From: Dastarcus helophoroides
Taxonomy: Eukaryota; Arthropoda; Insecta; Coleoptera; Bothrideridae
Assembly (NCBI GenBank): GCA_028583605.1
Contig: CM053327.1
Location: 20,819,629-20,883,628 of the forward strand
DNA: 64,000 bases
Reading direction: 5' to 3'
This document shows positions 48,282-58,745 of this stretch, piece by piece. A program made the position numbers and the translations under genes. The first letter of the stretch is position 1. The number at the start of each line of letters is the position of its first letter. The notes beneath the pieces are model-generated. The model did not search any database. It saw only the letters and a program-made list of their open reading frames with translations, and was not told where the DNA came from.

Positions 48282-48299
48282 CTGCATAAAAACAAACTT

Positions 48300-48911
48300 G
48301 TTAATCCCTAGGTGACCTCAAGTATTTACAAAGAAATATTTTTCCTTTATATCTGAAGAAGTTTATCCCTCATTTGCGTTACCAAGTTACCAAGCAGAAT
48401 TCGATAAATCAATAATGTTTGCAAATTGGTTTGCAATGGCCATTCCAATGTGGTTATTATTTTCACTGCAAGGAAAATTTAATTTCACAAACAAGTATGC
48501 CGTTTTTAAACTGCTCTGTTCCTAGCCTATAACGAAATGGACGTAATTTCGAAAGCTAAAATACTTTTTGTTCTTAAACTTTTCCTATTAAGTATTTTTC
48601 CAAAGTTTCTACGTTTTAATTAAAAACACTGCTTGTTAATACTGTTGATTGAATTATCTGAGTTACATTGTTTAGAGTTTTGAAAAGAATAAAACTTCTT
48701 TTTACTAGAATTATTAAAATTTCACTGTTATATTATAGATATAGAAAATAACTAGTTGACATTTTGTTTTTACAAACTCGATTGTAATGCAGAGATGTGC
48801 CATGTGAATAACAAATATAGGTAAACGGGTAGGGACGATTTCTTACTCATTCAGGAAGCGATAGGCAGTAAAATTACCATTAGCTGTATCCGTTATTTAA
48901 AATCCTTCCGT
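48300..48911. other. Intergenic, no gene seen
   Basis: A+T-rich sequence without recognisable coding or repeats. Confidence 0.4.
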
Positions 48912-49231
48912 GGAATTTCAAAGAGCGCGGTCAAAGTTTCCTTGGATAACAAATAGTTTCAGCGAATGCCAAGTCCATTATTATTAATTAACAGCAGAAG
49001 ATCTTCAAAGTAAAACAGTTTTTTTAGCGATCACTGACAATTTTTCTGGAAGACCCATTTTTTTAGGTAAGTATAAGAAAAATTAGTGATGGAGTTGGCA
49101 TTTCAAAGAGCGTAGTCAAAAGATCCTCAAGTAACAAATAGTTTTAGCGTCACCACGTCCATTGTCGTCAATTAATAGAACATGATTTTCAATCAGCAGT
49201 TTTCTCACTGGTCACAGATGAGATACCTGGA
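48912..49231. repeat. Diverged tandem repeat, period about 185 bp
   Basis: Units starting at 48912 and 49097 share atttcaaagagcg-gtcaaa, taacaaatagttt-agcg, gtccatt-t--t-aattaa and cctggaagac-like blocks. Similarity by eye is perhaps 70 percent. No function seen. Confidence 0.6.
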
Positions 49232-51239
49232 AGACATAAAATTTTTTGAAAAATATTTTTCACGAATAAGTCATCGTTTTGGAATACGGTTGCAACAGAT
49301 GCACTCAATTTATACCGTAATAATGAACATTATCCTGCGCAAAAAGTTAACTTTTTCAAAAAACTTCCAACTTGAGCTATAGGAAAATTAAAATAGAAAA
49401 CCAATGCCACCTTCTTTGGTTCTTCTTTTAATACAATAAAATATTGTAAAAATGAGTTTTTACATTTTGAATTTATCAAAATTAAAGATTAAATTTTGGG
49501 CACCCTGTATTATAATTTTGAACTAAAGTCGGGACTCTAAAGCAGGGTTTGCCAAATGGTGAATCGCTACCAGGCAGCATAAATTTATTGTTTAATATGG
49601 TACAGCAGACTCTGTTTCTGTATAGCAGTAAAGAATGTAACTCACAATAGTCTTCCAACACAATTTCATACTTTACTCCGGTAGCCTCCATTTCTGTATC
49701 GCAGTAAGCAATGCAAATTATAAAACTACTTTCAGTGCATTCATAGTTTACTCCAGTGGAGCAGTATTCTCAAAATCAGAGTGTTAGAGTAAATAACTTA
49801 AAGATCAACCGAAGCATCGGTTTTGGTCTGTTTTAGTAAAAATAAACAGACTCGCAGACTATTTCTAAATCAAGAATCCAACTAATAAAGGCACCAAGAA
49901 AAATCACCACAAGAAAGTGTTTCAAATCAATTTTGAGAAAATACATAATGCAAGGCATTTCCCGTCTAAAAAATAAATCGATGCAAGAAACTATAACACA
50001 AGACACAAGAAAGTATGAATTTCATCCAAAGTTAATTTTTGAATAAACGTTGTGAACCATAAGTGTCCCACGTGCCTATTATAAGAATGAATCTTTAAAG
50101 CCATATCTTGTCCAATACTTCCAGATTCTTAAATCCCGAAACTAACTAAGAAAATTGCAGCTTTCTCTTAATAGCATTTAGGCGATTATGATATGTAAGT
50201 TGGCTGCCCAAAATAAGTACAATCTATAATAATTCCTATTTTGCCAAATAGTACATTTCCTAAACCTTTTCTTATCCATACACTTATTGGGTTTTTTTTT
50301 ATTCTACAAGTCTAAATAAAATCTTCATATCAATCAAAAGCTAGATTTGGGATTAATAACAACTAAATATGTCTAGGTTTTGAATACCCAAGAAAACAAT
50401 GTAACAATTTATTCATTTTTCTGCTCAAATAAAAAGATAGATCTACACTATGGTCTATATTTTTTCAACGTTCCCTCCAATACTACCCTTTTCTTAAACA
50501 CCAAGCTTAGACTTTTCCTGTAACAATTGATTTATAAATTACAAGATATTCCATTAGTTATTTTAATTACCATTGCTACTATATTCTTTGCTTTCATTAC
50601 AATAAAAAAATATGCAATAGCGAACACGACGATGCAAATGCTCCATAGTATTTTTGTGTAAGTTTCTTTCGTAATGCGCATGGCACCTTAATACTTTTTC
50701 TATAATCACAAAAAGAGGCAATACTCAGCTGGGCAACAATATCTACTAATTAACTCCTCACGTTTGCTCAGAAGTCAGTAAGTACTAAAAAAAGCTTAAC
50801 AATGACAGTTAATTCAAGTTTTGTACTATATGTCAACCAGTCGACTATTGACATTTTATAGTTGGTATTCTGATGGGATTTGTAATACTAGAAAACATTT
50901 ATAGAATATATCAAATAATATGATCTAATCTAACGTTTAACCATTGCAGTGTAAAAACTAATCCTAAGCAACAGCATTTTTTTTTGGTTACGTAAACGCT
51001 TCGATTTTATGAATAGCATAAAGTAAGGAACCAAGCAAATGTCTTAAACCAAAATGACAATATTTAAGAAATTTTGCAGGTTTGTCTACTTAGAGATAGC
51101 GCATTAGATGGAGTTTCTGTTGCTGTTGTTGTGTTGAACTTCCGATTTAACTGAAAATATCCCCAAATTTGGGGAATATTGAGTGTAACAGACTTATGGT
51201 ATGCCTCATCTTTTTCCTGTATTTGTAAACAAAAAATAT
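49232..51239. other. Intergenic, no gene seen
   Basis: Short frames only. Near 49495 is a single caccctgtattat repeat-end motif. No recognisable coding. Confidence 0.4.
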
Positions 51240-51650
51240 TTTATGGTATAATTCAAAATTAAGTGTCCTTTAAGTTAAATCTTTATTGATTATTATTAAC
51301 CTCATAATATTATAGCAGCTTCCTAATCGAAATACAAATCCTGTCCCCTGAAACCAAGAAAGAATAAAAAACACAACAGAGGTTGCTCTAATGCGTTTCG
51401 ATAGCCAAGCTATCATCTTCAGAGAGATACTGACTAACGCCTCGTCGCCTGGCAACATCTTCAATTATTATGAATCGCATAATAATCTCGTTACATTAGT
51501 AGCTATAAAGTTAACACACTTATTACTATTAATATAACGAGATAATTATGAGATTGTTTAAATCGCTAATAATTTGAGTTGCATTCAAAGCTTTATCGCA
51601 TCATTGACAACGACGACATAAAAAAACAACAAACTTTTAAAATGAAATTT
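51240..51650 (-). mobile_element. Penelope-like terminal region (solo)
   Basis: The arm tgtcccctgaaaccaagaaa (from 51341) through aggttgctcta to cttcagagagata reads as the PLE terminus on the minus strand. It is embedded in blocks shared with 11782-12110 (aattaagtgtcctttaag, cgcctggcaac and a reverse-complement match of 51540-51650). No coding is present. It is probably a solo pseudo-LTR with adjoining untranslated sequence. Confidence 0.6.
51395..51422 (-). ncRNA. Hammerhead-like core with covarying stem (candidate)
   Basis: On the minus strand: CTGAAGA, T, perfect stem GATAGC/GCTATC with loop TTG, then GAAAC. Compared with 13125-13152 (GACAGC/GCTGTC), the third stem pair changed from C-G to T-A on both sides, a compensatory change that supports selection on RNA pairing. 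Confidence 0.45.
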
Positions 51651-51708
51651 GTATCTTTTTTTGTATAAAAATGACATTCATACTGCTTTGCCAAAAACAT
51701 ACACCAAC

Positions 51709-53480
51709 TTTTTTTAAAGTTTAATCCTCTTGCAAAGGGTAACCCCATTATGCTTTCAAAGCACTCTGAGTAGAATGCGGAAACAAAGATAGATGGCGAT
51801 GAACCGCCTTCTTAAATAAGGATAGGTTGTAATTTTTGGGGAAAATTCCTTTCCGTAACATGTTCCATAACTTGGAAGTTCTATAAAAAAGAGTCTCCGT
51901 AGACAGAAGTCCTCGCTGTGTCAAGCTGGACCGCACAGGAATTTGTTGTCTCCGACTGTCTAGTACGCCTCAAGAATCTTGCCGTTGGGGGAATCAATCC
52001 TATTAGTTTCTGCGAGCATCTTCCATGATAGTACTTGTAGAAAAGAGACAAGTCACCAACCGTACGCCTGTGCTCTAGTGTTTCGAGAGAATCGGTGAGA
52101 CTCTCGTCATCAATTAGGCGAATCGCTCTTCTTTGAATTGAATCCAAGAGAGCTAAAGTGTGTTTTGGGGCTGAACTCCAAACATGAGAACAGTATTCTA
52201 GTGTTGGCCTAACTTGAGCTTTGTATAGTGTTAATAGCTGATGAGATGTGAAGTACTTTTTAACTCTAAGAAGAAAGCCTAGCTTCTGAGAGGCGGATTT
52301 GGCAATGAAGCGCACATGATCGTTCCAAGAGAAGTTAGTGCTCGCATTCACTCCTAGGATAGATAGATTAGATCCCATCCGAAGGATTTTACCATCCATT
52401 ACTATGTTTGTTGCATTATCCCTGGATGTTTTCTTAGAGAAAACCGCGGCCTGAGTTTTTGAAGCTTTGAAGTCGACCAAATTGTTCTTACCCCATTCCA
52501 GAACAATCTCGAGATCCCGATTAATCGTCTGTATCTGCTGTTGCCTTGGTCGATCTGAACCAGCGATAGATAATGGTTTGTCGGAGAAAAAATATGACAC
52601 AAGGTTACTATCATCTGCGTAACTGTATATAGGATTGGAAGTTGAAGCTAAGAGATCGTTTATGTGTAACAAAAATAGAGTAGGAGATAGAACAGACCCC
52701 TGATGAACCCCTGCGTTAATCGCAAATGTCTCGGATGAGATGCCATCGACGACGACCCGAAGAGATCTGTCAGCGAGAAAATTGGATATCAAATGACAGA
52801 GTCCAGGAGGAAGACCATAAGATGTTAATTTGGCGAGAAGAGATCGGTGCAAGACTCTGTGGAAAGCCTTTCAGATATCCAATGCCACAATCCTAGCCTC
52901 ACCATGTTTTTTCATAGCTGAGTTACAGATATGAGTAGCATATGCCAGTAGATCGCCAGTGGAACGTTGTTGTCTAAAACCGTTTTGCCTGTCGGAGATG
53001 ATTCTATTTTCCTCCAGATATTTGGGAATCTTGATGTTGATAACATTTTCCATCAATTTAGATATAACGGGTAATAAAGATATTGGGCGATAGTTGTTAG
53101 CCAGATTCCTTTTTCCCTTTTTAGGGACAGGCTGCACTCTAGCAGATTTCCAGATTTTAGGGAATACACCTTTGTTGTAAGAGAGTGTAAATAATTTGCT
53201 TAGGATAGGAGTCAACTCTGGGGCACACTTCTTAAGAACAATAGCGGGAATACCATCAGGGCCAGAAGCTTTCGAGGTGTCGAGCTCAAGGAGAATCTTC
53301 CTGATTGTGCGTTGTCTGGAAACAACTTCAGGTATCGAAGTGCCAACCTTAGGAAGAATAGGAGGTTCTGCGTTTCGAGAATCAAGATTGGAATATTCAG
53401 CAAACATTAAGGCTAACATGTCAGCCTTTTCCTTGGAGGTAGTATCAGTATTGCTATTTTTATCGAGTAAATGTGGAAAA
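51709..53480 (-). mobile_element. Jockey/CR1-like LINE, younger copy, 5'-truncated
   Basis: Same family as 43283-45755 but on the minus strand. It ends in a short A-run (aactttaaaaaaag near 51709-51720) after a TAA-terminated frame and GGTTACCC. It starts in the region before RT, so the endonuclease is missing. It contains a single long RT frame with one stop and one late frameshift, which suggests a later insertion than the + strand copy. Confidence 0.85.
51748..53419 (-). pseudogene. LINE reverse transcriptase with one stop and one frameshift
   Basis: Frame 53419-52871 gives the linker and RT fingers: ILLELDTSKASGPDGIPAIV, WKSARVQPVPKKGKRN, NNYRPISLLPVISKLMENVI, DRQNGFRQQRSTGDLLAYAT and ARIVALDI, where the first catalytic Asp lies. 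TGA at 52871-52873 replaces the next codon. Reading continues with KAFHRVLHRSLLAKL, FAINAGVHQGSVLSPTLFLL, NPIYSYADDSNLVSYF (YADD intact), then the thumb (VRPTLEYCSHVWSSAP, LDSIQRRAIRLIDDESLTDS). Near 51890 the frame shifts into YRTSKLWNMLRKGIFPKNYN to the end at 51748. Nearly intact but dead as written. There is no endonuclease. Confidence 0.88.
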
Positions 53481-54235
53481 TTTTTAAGGTGTAAAATTTA
53501 TTCCAATCGGCTTTGCAAATCCCCAAAAAGTTTCGATTTTTAAAAGAACCCTCTGTATATTATTACATTTTTGGAATCTATGTAATTTTCTGAATATAAT
53601 GCACATAAGATAGGTTATTTTTTAAGTACGATAATTAAATCCGAATAAATCTGAATAAATAGTGGGAAGAAATAAGAGCATACGAGTGTTTTCCTTAGTA
53701 AATTTAGATTTTACAATGTATAAACCATCGCGCGCGAATCGTAGTAGATCAATTTCGGAAGAGACGCACATCTAAAGCATTACTAGTCTCTAAGCGTGAT
53801 ATATGGCGCTGGTTCCAACGACAGAACTGGGTAAGAGACTTTTCAAACGGAGAAATTGACAGGCGACACCAAGATCTGGAAGAGGAGACAACACGCATCC
53901 CATATTCAGTGTGTGATAGATTATGCAGTAGAAGTGAGACCGTTCACGAGCAAAGTAAGACGTTTAGCAAGATAATTAAGGCGTCTTCTTCACATACTCA
54001 ATATGACAGTAGTGCCAGTCATCAAGCAGCACAGTTTGCAAGGAATACGAACACTAGTAGCTGTTAGAATATTGTTAGCAGTTAGAGCAAAGAACATTGT
54101 AGAAAACGCACAATTCCGCAAAAAATCTTTCGTTCTCTTTCAACCCCCGAAATGTGTTGCAGATAATTCTCCATCTGTAGATCAAGTAGCACTTTTCTGG
54201 AATTCGATCTATGAAGAAGCACATCTGGTAAATGA
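53481..54235. other. Unassigned sequence between two LINEs
   Basis: Less A+T-rich than the background. A + strand stretch (about 53770-54060) can be read as RDIWRWFQRQNWVRDFSNGE and then LEEETTRIPYSVCDRL, but I recognise no family. It may be a decayed transposon. Confidence 0.3.
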
Positions 54236-54236
54236 A

Positions 54237-54256
54237 GATTAGATTAGATTAGATTA
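54237..54256. repeat. Four GATTA units marking the LINE 3' end
   Basis: gattagattagattagatta on the + strand. It marks the 3' tail of the minus-strand LINE. Confidence 0.85.
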
Positions 54257-54332
54257 TATATTGGGTCGTTTCGTGTTTTTCTTCGTCCACCCTGCACCTC
54301 GACCTAAGGAGATCTTTTGTGCATACCCTGAT

Positions 54333-54731
54333 CTATGTAGTTTCCAGGTTCAAACTGTTGTAGAAGTTTATTATGGACCTGGAGTTAAGTTTTTTCGCAT
54401 TTGAGGGGTCTAAGGATACCCATTCAAATTGGTCGTGCCTTTTGCGCGCAAGCGCATCGCACTTGCATAGCACATGTTCTGCTGTCTCAGCAGCTTCTGC
54501 GCAAAAGCCACATAGGTCTGTTTCAGCCTGACCCATTTTCTTGAGGTGGTACCTCATAGGGCAATGTCCTGTTAAGAGGCCGGTTAGGATTCTCAATTCG
54601 GATTTGCTGAGTTCTAAATAAACCTTTGTCTTTTCAAGCGTTCCAGATATGAATCTTTTCGCCTGCCGTACTCCTGGATATAATCTCCAGTGGGAGATTC
54701 TTGACTTTGTTTCCCATTTTTTGACCTCCAT
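54333..54731 (-). pseudogene. C-terminal Cys/His region of the LINE polyprotein
   Basis: A 132-codon frame with LRILTGLLTGHCPMRYHLKK, then AETDLCGFCAEAAETAEHVL and CKCDALARKRHDQF. The spacing C-x2-C-x8-H-x3-C is the zinc-knuckle-like motif found after RNase H in R1/I-type LINE polyproteins. It ends in a stop at 54333, about 75 bp before the repeat tail. It is in a different frame from RNase H upstream, so the polyprotein is broken. Confidence 0.75.
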
Positions 54732-54859
54732 GTTGATTTGACTTTTGGAAAAACCAAAAGCCGATTCAGATCCAAGAAATAATGAGGCAGATCCTTTTCT
54801 AGCGAGTTGGTCTGCAGCTTCATTTCCTTGTATTCCTTTGTGCCCTGGTCACCCACTTA

Positions 54860-55165
54860 AATCTGATCCTGTTGTGTTTAGCCAGTTGCTTTAACGTTTG
54901 TTGACAGTCCCAAACTAGTTTGGATTTGACAAGGCAGCTGCTGAGAGCCTTTATTGCCGCTTGGCTGTCAGAGTTAATGTAGATCTTTGTTCCTTTCAGG
55001 ATTCTTCGAAGACACTCGTAGGCGCAGAGTTCTATTGCATGTATTTCAGTTTAAAAGACAGTTGGGTCTTTTCCCAAGGCTTTAGAAAACTTATAGTTAC
55101 GACCATAAATTCCCACTCCAGTCCCATGTATTGTCTTTGATCCATCTGTAAACCAGATGGATAAT
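54860..55165 (-). pseudogene. RNase H domain of the LINE
   Basis: Reads LSIWFTDGSKTIHGTGVGIY (first catalytic Asp), then an in-frame stop followed by TEIHAIELCAYECLRR (catalytic Glu) and KIYINSDSQAAIKAL (second Asp), then KLVWDCQQTLKQLAKHNRI. The final GH--G-NE-AD block near 54800-54850 is frame-shifted. The catalytic residues remain recognisable despite the stop. Confidence 0.75.
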
Positions 55166-55287
55166 TTGTGTTTTTCCTCAGGTACTGATTGAGCGTCAGT
55201 GTGGCTATCTAAGTCCACCTCAAAGGCATGATCAAATTCTTACCTGGGTTGCGTGTAATCAACCGATTTTGCTAAAATCACCGGGCT

Positions 55288-56811
55288 TCATTCCTTGAGG
55301 ATTCCCATGTGACCAGCGAAGTCTCCTTCTTTAAATTGTTTTAATTGCAGTAATCTTGAGGCTCCTTTGATCCCGTCTCTCTTCACTAAAAGGTGAAGAG
55401 GAGTTAGACCTAGCATTGCCTCCATTGTTGCTGTTGCGCAGGTGTTCATTGCGCCTGTTATGCCCAGACATGCATACCTTTGAACTATGTTTAGTTGGTT
55501 TTGTGCTGTCTTTTTCATTATTTTTGCCGACCATACTAAAGAAGCGTGTGTAGCCAGAGGTGTAATTATCATCCTATATGACCAATAGATCATTTTGGGT
55601 TTCAGACCCCAGGTTTTGCTGAACAATCTGCGGCATGTCCAGAACGCTGTCGTGGCTCGCTTGATTATTCTAGTTAAATGAGGAATCTTGGTGAGCTTTT
55701 GGTCTAGGACTATTCCTAGATATTTATTCTCTCTTGAGAAGTTGAGTTTAACTCCATTCATAGTGGGAGCTGTTAGCTTTAGCTTTCTTCTCTTCGTGAA
55801 AGGAATTATAATTGTTTTATTTGGGTTTACACTTAACGATTGGTTTGAACACCAGTTGTTAATGGTATTTAGGGCTTTTTGCATTAAATCCGACAGGATT
55901 TTATCGTTTTTGCCCCTGATAATGACAGTAATATCATCTGCATAACTTATTGCTTCAACGCCCGAGTAATGCAGTATATTTAGGAGGTCATCAACCACGA
56001 TGTACCACAGCAGTGGAGATGCACCTCCTTGGGGACAACCCCTTGCTGCGCTCACTATGACTGAATCACTGCCTAAGGTTGCTTTGATCCTCCTACCATC
56101 TAACATGGAGACAATCCAGTCGATGATAGGTTTCTCAAAACCTTTTTTGATAGCTGCTGCTTTTATGGATTCATATGAGGTGTTATCAAAAGCACGCTCT
56201 ATGTCTATAAATCCACACAGAGCTATTTATTTGTTTGAGTGTGCACTTTCTATCTTTTTGACAAGATTGTGTAAGGCTGTCTCTGTGGATTTGCCTTCTT
56301 GATAGGCAAATTGATTATTATGAAGCGGATTCTTTGACAGTACTTCGCTTCTAATGTGTTGGTTCATAATTTTCTCCATTGTTTTAAGGAGAAATGGCGT
56401 TAGACGAATGGGTCTATATGATTTAGTCTGCGCAGACGGTCGTTTGCCTGCCTTTGGTATATAGACCACATTTACGTCTCTCCAGCTTATTGGAATATAG
56501 CTTAATGTGTAACTAGCTTTAAAAATTGTAGCTAGTTGATTTATTAGTTCCATTATGCCGTGTTGTAGTAGGGCTGGGAAGATTTTATCTTCTCCTGGTG
56601 ATTTATAGGGCTCGAAGGAATTCACCGCCCATTTTGTCTTATTTTTTATAAATATTTTCCCCGCCAGGCTTTTTACTCGATTGTAGAGGCGTAAATGGCC
56701 GTAGCAAACGCAGCACTGCTGTGAGTATTTCGAATTTCTATAGATCCTGGAAAGTGAGTTCGCATAAGCAACCCCACACTTTCCAGGCAGTTCTTGATGG
56801 AACTTCCGCAT
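55288..56811 (-). pseudogene. LINE reverse transcriptase, one stop
   Basis: Frame 56811-56227 carries YKSPGEDKIFPALLQHGI (RT1), WRDVNVVYIPKAGKRPSAQT, YRPIRLTPFLLKTMEKIMNQ and NQFAYQEGKSTETALHNLV (RT3). TAA at 56227-56229 interrupts it. Reading continues in frame with CGFIDIERAFDNTSYESI (first catalytic Asp), AARGCPQGGASPLLWYIVVD (RT4), ISYADDITVIIRGK (catalytic YADD) and VNPNKTIIIPFTKRRKLKL with KYLGIVLDQKLTKIPHL, ending at 55288. Apart from the one stop, the RT core looks complete. Confidence 0.85.
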
Positions 56812-57229
56812 TGGTGTTGAAGAAGTCCTATTCCATTGGAGTGATCTTTGGATAGGATTTTCTGGAGTCGCATTGACTGGGGCACTTCTGTAATTCCCTC
56901 ACAAAAGCTTCTTCATGATTTCCTTTCAGATCTTCTAAGCTCTTTGTTGTATTCTGTTGAGGCTTTTTTGTATTCGCTCCAGTTATTGGTGCGTTTAGCC
57001 TTATTGAACAGTTTTCTCGTTTCAGCTCTTAATTTGCTGAGCGTACCTGTTCCACCAGAGTGTTGATTTATTTGTAACCCTTTGTTTTACTGGACAGCTG
57101 TGCTCATAACTGTTTATTATGAGAGCTTTCACTTCGTTAGCATAAAATTCTAAATCATCAACCGTTTCAATTGAGCAGTTGAAATCATTAATTTCCGATG
57201 TAAATGAAGATACTCCAGCCCTAAAATAG

Positions 57230-58258
57230 TAGAGAAACTTCTGTAATTCTATTTTTCAGGCATAAGAAGAAAAGCTACATCCAATCACTGCTGAAGAGGG
57301 TCGAAGTACAAAGAACAATGTTGCTCCTGGCCCCGATGGCTTCAGCAACTATTGGTGAAAATATCTGTCATCCACCCAACCCTATTTAGTTAGAATGTTT
57401 AACCACTAGCTTAATAACAAGTAGCATATTTCTCAGTTGTTTGTGGAAGAGCGAACCGTGCTTTAACCAAATCCTGGAGATCTTTATAGTCCAAAAATTG
57501 ACCGACCAGTTACATGTTTGAATACGTGTTGCAAGATATTTCCACGTATCCTGTACACGCATGTACTGGCATCAATTGCCAGAATCTATGCATGGATATA
57601 CGAGCAAACGGGGTCTAAGAGAGGTGTGGTTGGTTGTAGGGAGAATCTGCTCATCGATAGGTGTATCACACAGGACTCTATTCAGTATAAACGGAACCTT
57701 TCGATGGTCTGTACTGATTACCGTAAGACATTTAATACAACGTCTCATGCGACTCTAGCGGACTAAATTGACCATTACAACCGATACAACTAAGGTCCAG
57801 TCAGAGTTGGTAACTTTCAGAAGGGGAGTGTTTCAAGGAGATTCCTTAAGCACGCTTCTGTTTGTCATCTCGCTGCCGCTATCTGTTGCTCTCCGAATGA
57901 CTCGAGGTTACAGCTATGATACACCAAGCCATCGCAGGCATAAGGTCACACATTTGTTTTACATGGACAACCTTAAGCTTTACGCTTGCAGAGAAAGTAA
58001 ATTAAAACAATTCCTCAAAGTCGTGCAGCAGTACACACGTGATGTCGGTATGGAATTTGGGTTAGACAAGTGTACAGTGGTTCACCTCAAGAGAGGACGA
58101 AACCGGGAAGTCATTAAGGAAATGCAGCTTATCAACAGAAGCATCCTACGACATTTTGATGCCCGTAGAAACTTATACCTACTTAGGTGTGGCACAGAGC
58201 CATGTTCAGAAAATACACCAGGTTACAGGTTACCGAGTTACCGTGCTCTGATGTTTTG
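57230..58258 (+). pseudogene. Second LINE reverse transcriptase, + strand, decayed
   Basis: Pieces are KNNVAPGPDGFSNYW (RT1), then CKIFPRILYTHVLASIARI, then SKRGVVGCRENLLIDRCITQ and NLSMVCTDYRKTFNTTSHAT (catalytic Asp block). After a frame change come FRRGVFQGDSLSTLLFVISL (RT4), HLFYMDNLKLYA (RT5, where YMDD has become YMDN) and MEFGLDKCTVVHLKRGRNRE. GVFQGDSLS and YMDD suggest an R4/Dong-like group, but I hold this weakly. It faces the minus-strand LINE at 54.2-57.2 kb. The Asp to Asn change alone would abolish catalysis. Confidence 0.65.
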
Positions 58259-58299
58259 AAATTGGCCTTTTCATTTTTGCATATTCCCTTATATTTCTC

Positions 58300-58425
58300 T
58301 TTTTATTAATTATTTCTTTTCTTTGTTCCTAAAGAAGCCCCCTACGATGGTGGGCGAAACGTCGAACACTTTTAGTAGTTCTTTGACACGGTCCAATCCC
58401 AGAAGAAGTATATCCTGTATTGAAG
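58300..58425 (+). mobile_element. Penelope-type terminal fragment of a second family
   Basis: Contains a stem followed by GAAACGTCGAAC, then acttttagtagttctttgac, the block also found at 1061-1117. The layout (short stem, cgaaacg) parallels the PLE arms at 13 and 51 kb, and PLE coding debris lies 1.1 kb downstream. Confidence 0.4.
58329..58360 (+). ncRNA. Degenerate hammerhead-like core (candidate)
   Basis: CTAAAGA, A, then GCCC and GGGC as a 4-bp stem around an 11-nt loop, then GAAAC. One base differs from CTGANGA, so this copy is probably inactive if it ever was a ribozyme. Confidence 0.3.
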
Positions 58426-58599
58426 TATCATATTTCCTTCTACCAATTTTATTGTAGGATTCATTTCTTTAAAAGTAATTTCAACAATCACACAAATATC
58501 ATGACATAATTACTGGAATAATATGCCGCATGCAGTTTATAATAATTCGAGGTCACAGGCTGTTGGCACCGGCCACAAAAGAGATAAGGCGAGAGTTAG

Positions 58600-58745
58600 G
58601 CTCCATACGCACTAAGCGGATAGCCGCAAAGCGGCGAGCCGCCTGATATAAGGTTGAATCAGCAAATAACCGCTTTGCGGCCAGCCGCATTCTTAACCGC
58701 AGGTAGCGGTTGTGAACCGCCAAAAATTGCGGTTGAATGAACCAG
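58600..58745. repeat. CpG-rich palindromic cluster
   Basis: gccgcaaagcgg at 58623-58634 is repeated exactly in reverse complement (ccgctttgcggc) at 58670-58681, with further gcgg and ccgc words around (taaccgcaggtagcggttgt, gaaccgcc, ttgcggtt). This is striking in an A+T-rich region. It may be the end of a foldback or hAT-type element, but no boundaries are clear. Confidence 0.55.

Larger units (their letters stand above)
54236..57225 (-). mobile_element. RNase H-bearing LINE with TAATC-repeat tail
   Basis: The element order on the minus strand is: linker (57225-56811), RT (56811-55288, one internal stop), RNase H (about 55165-54860), C-terminal Cys/His region (54731-54333), 3' untranslated sequence, then four TAATC units (54256-54237). 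RT followed by RNase H fits the I/R1/Loa superclade, whose members can end in short tandem repeats rather than poly(A). The endonuclease and ORF1 are missing, so the copy is 5'-truncated. Confidence 0.8.

Noticed and set aside
53196..53543. 115-codon + strand open frame
   Set aside because: It is the antisense shadow of the LINE reverse transcriptase on the minus strand.
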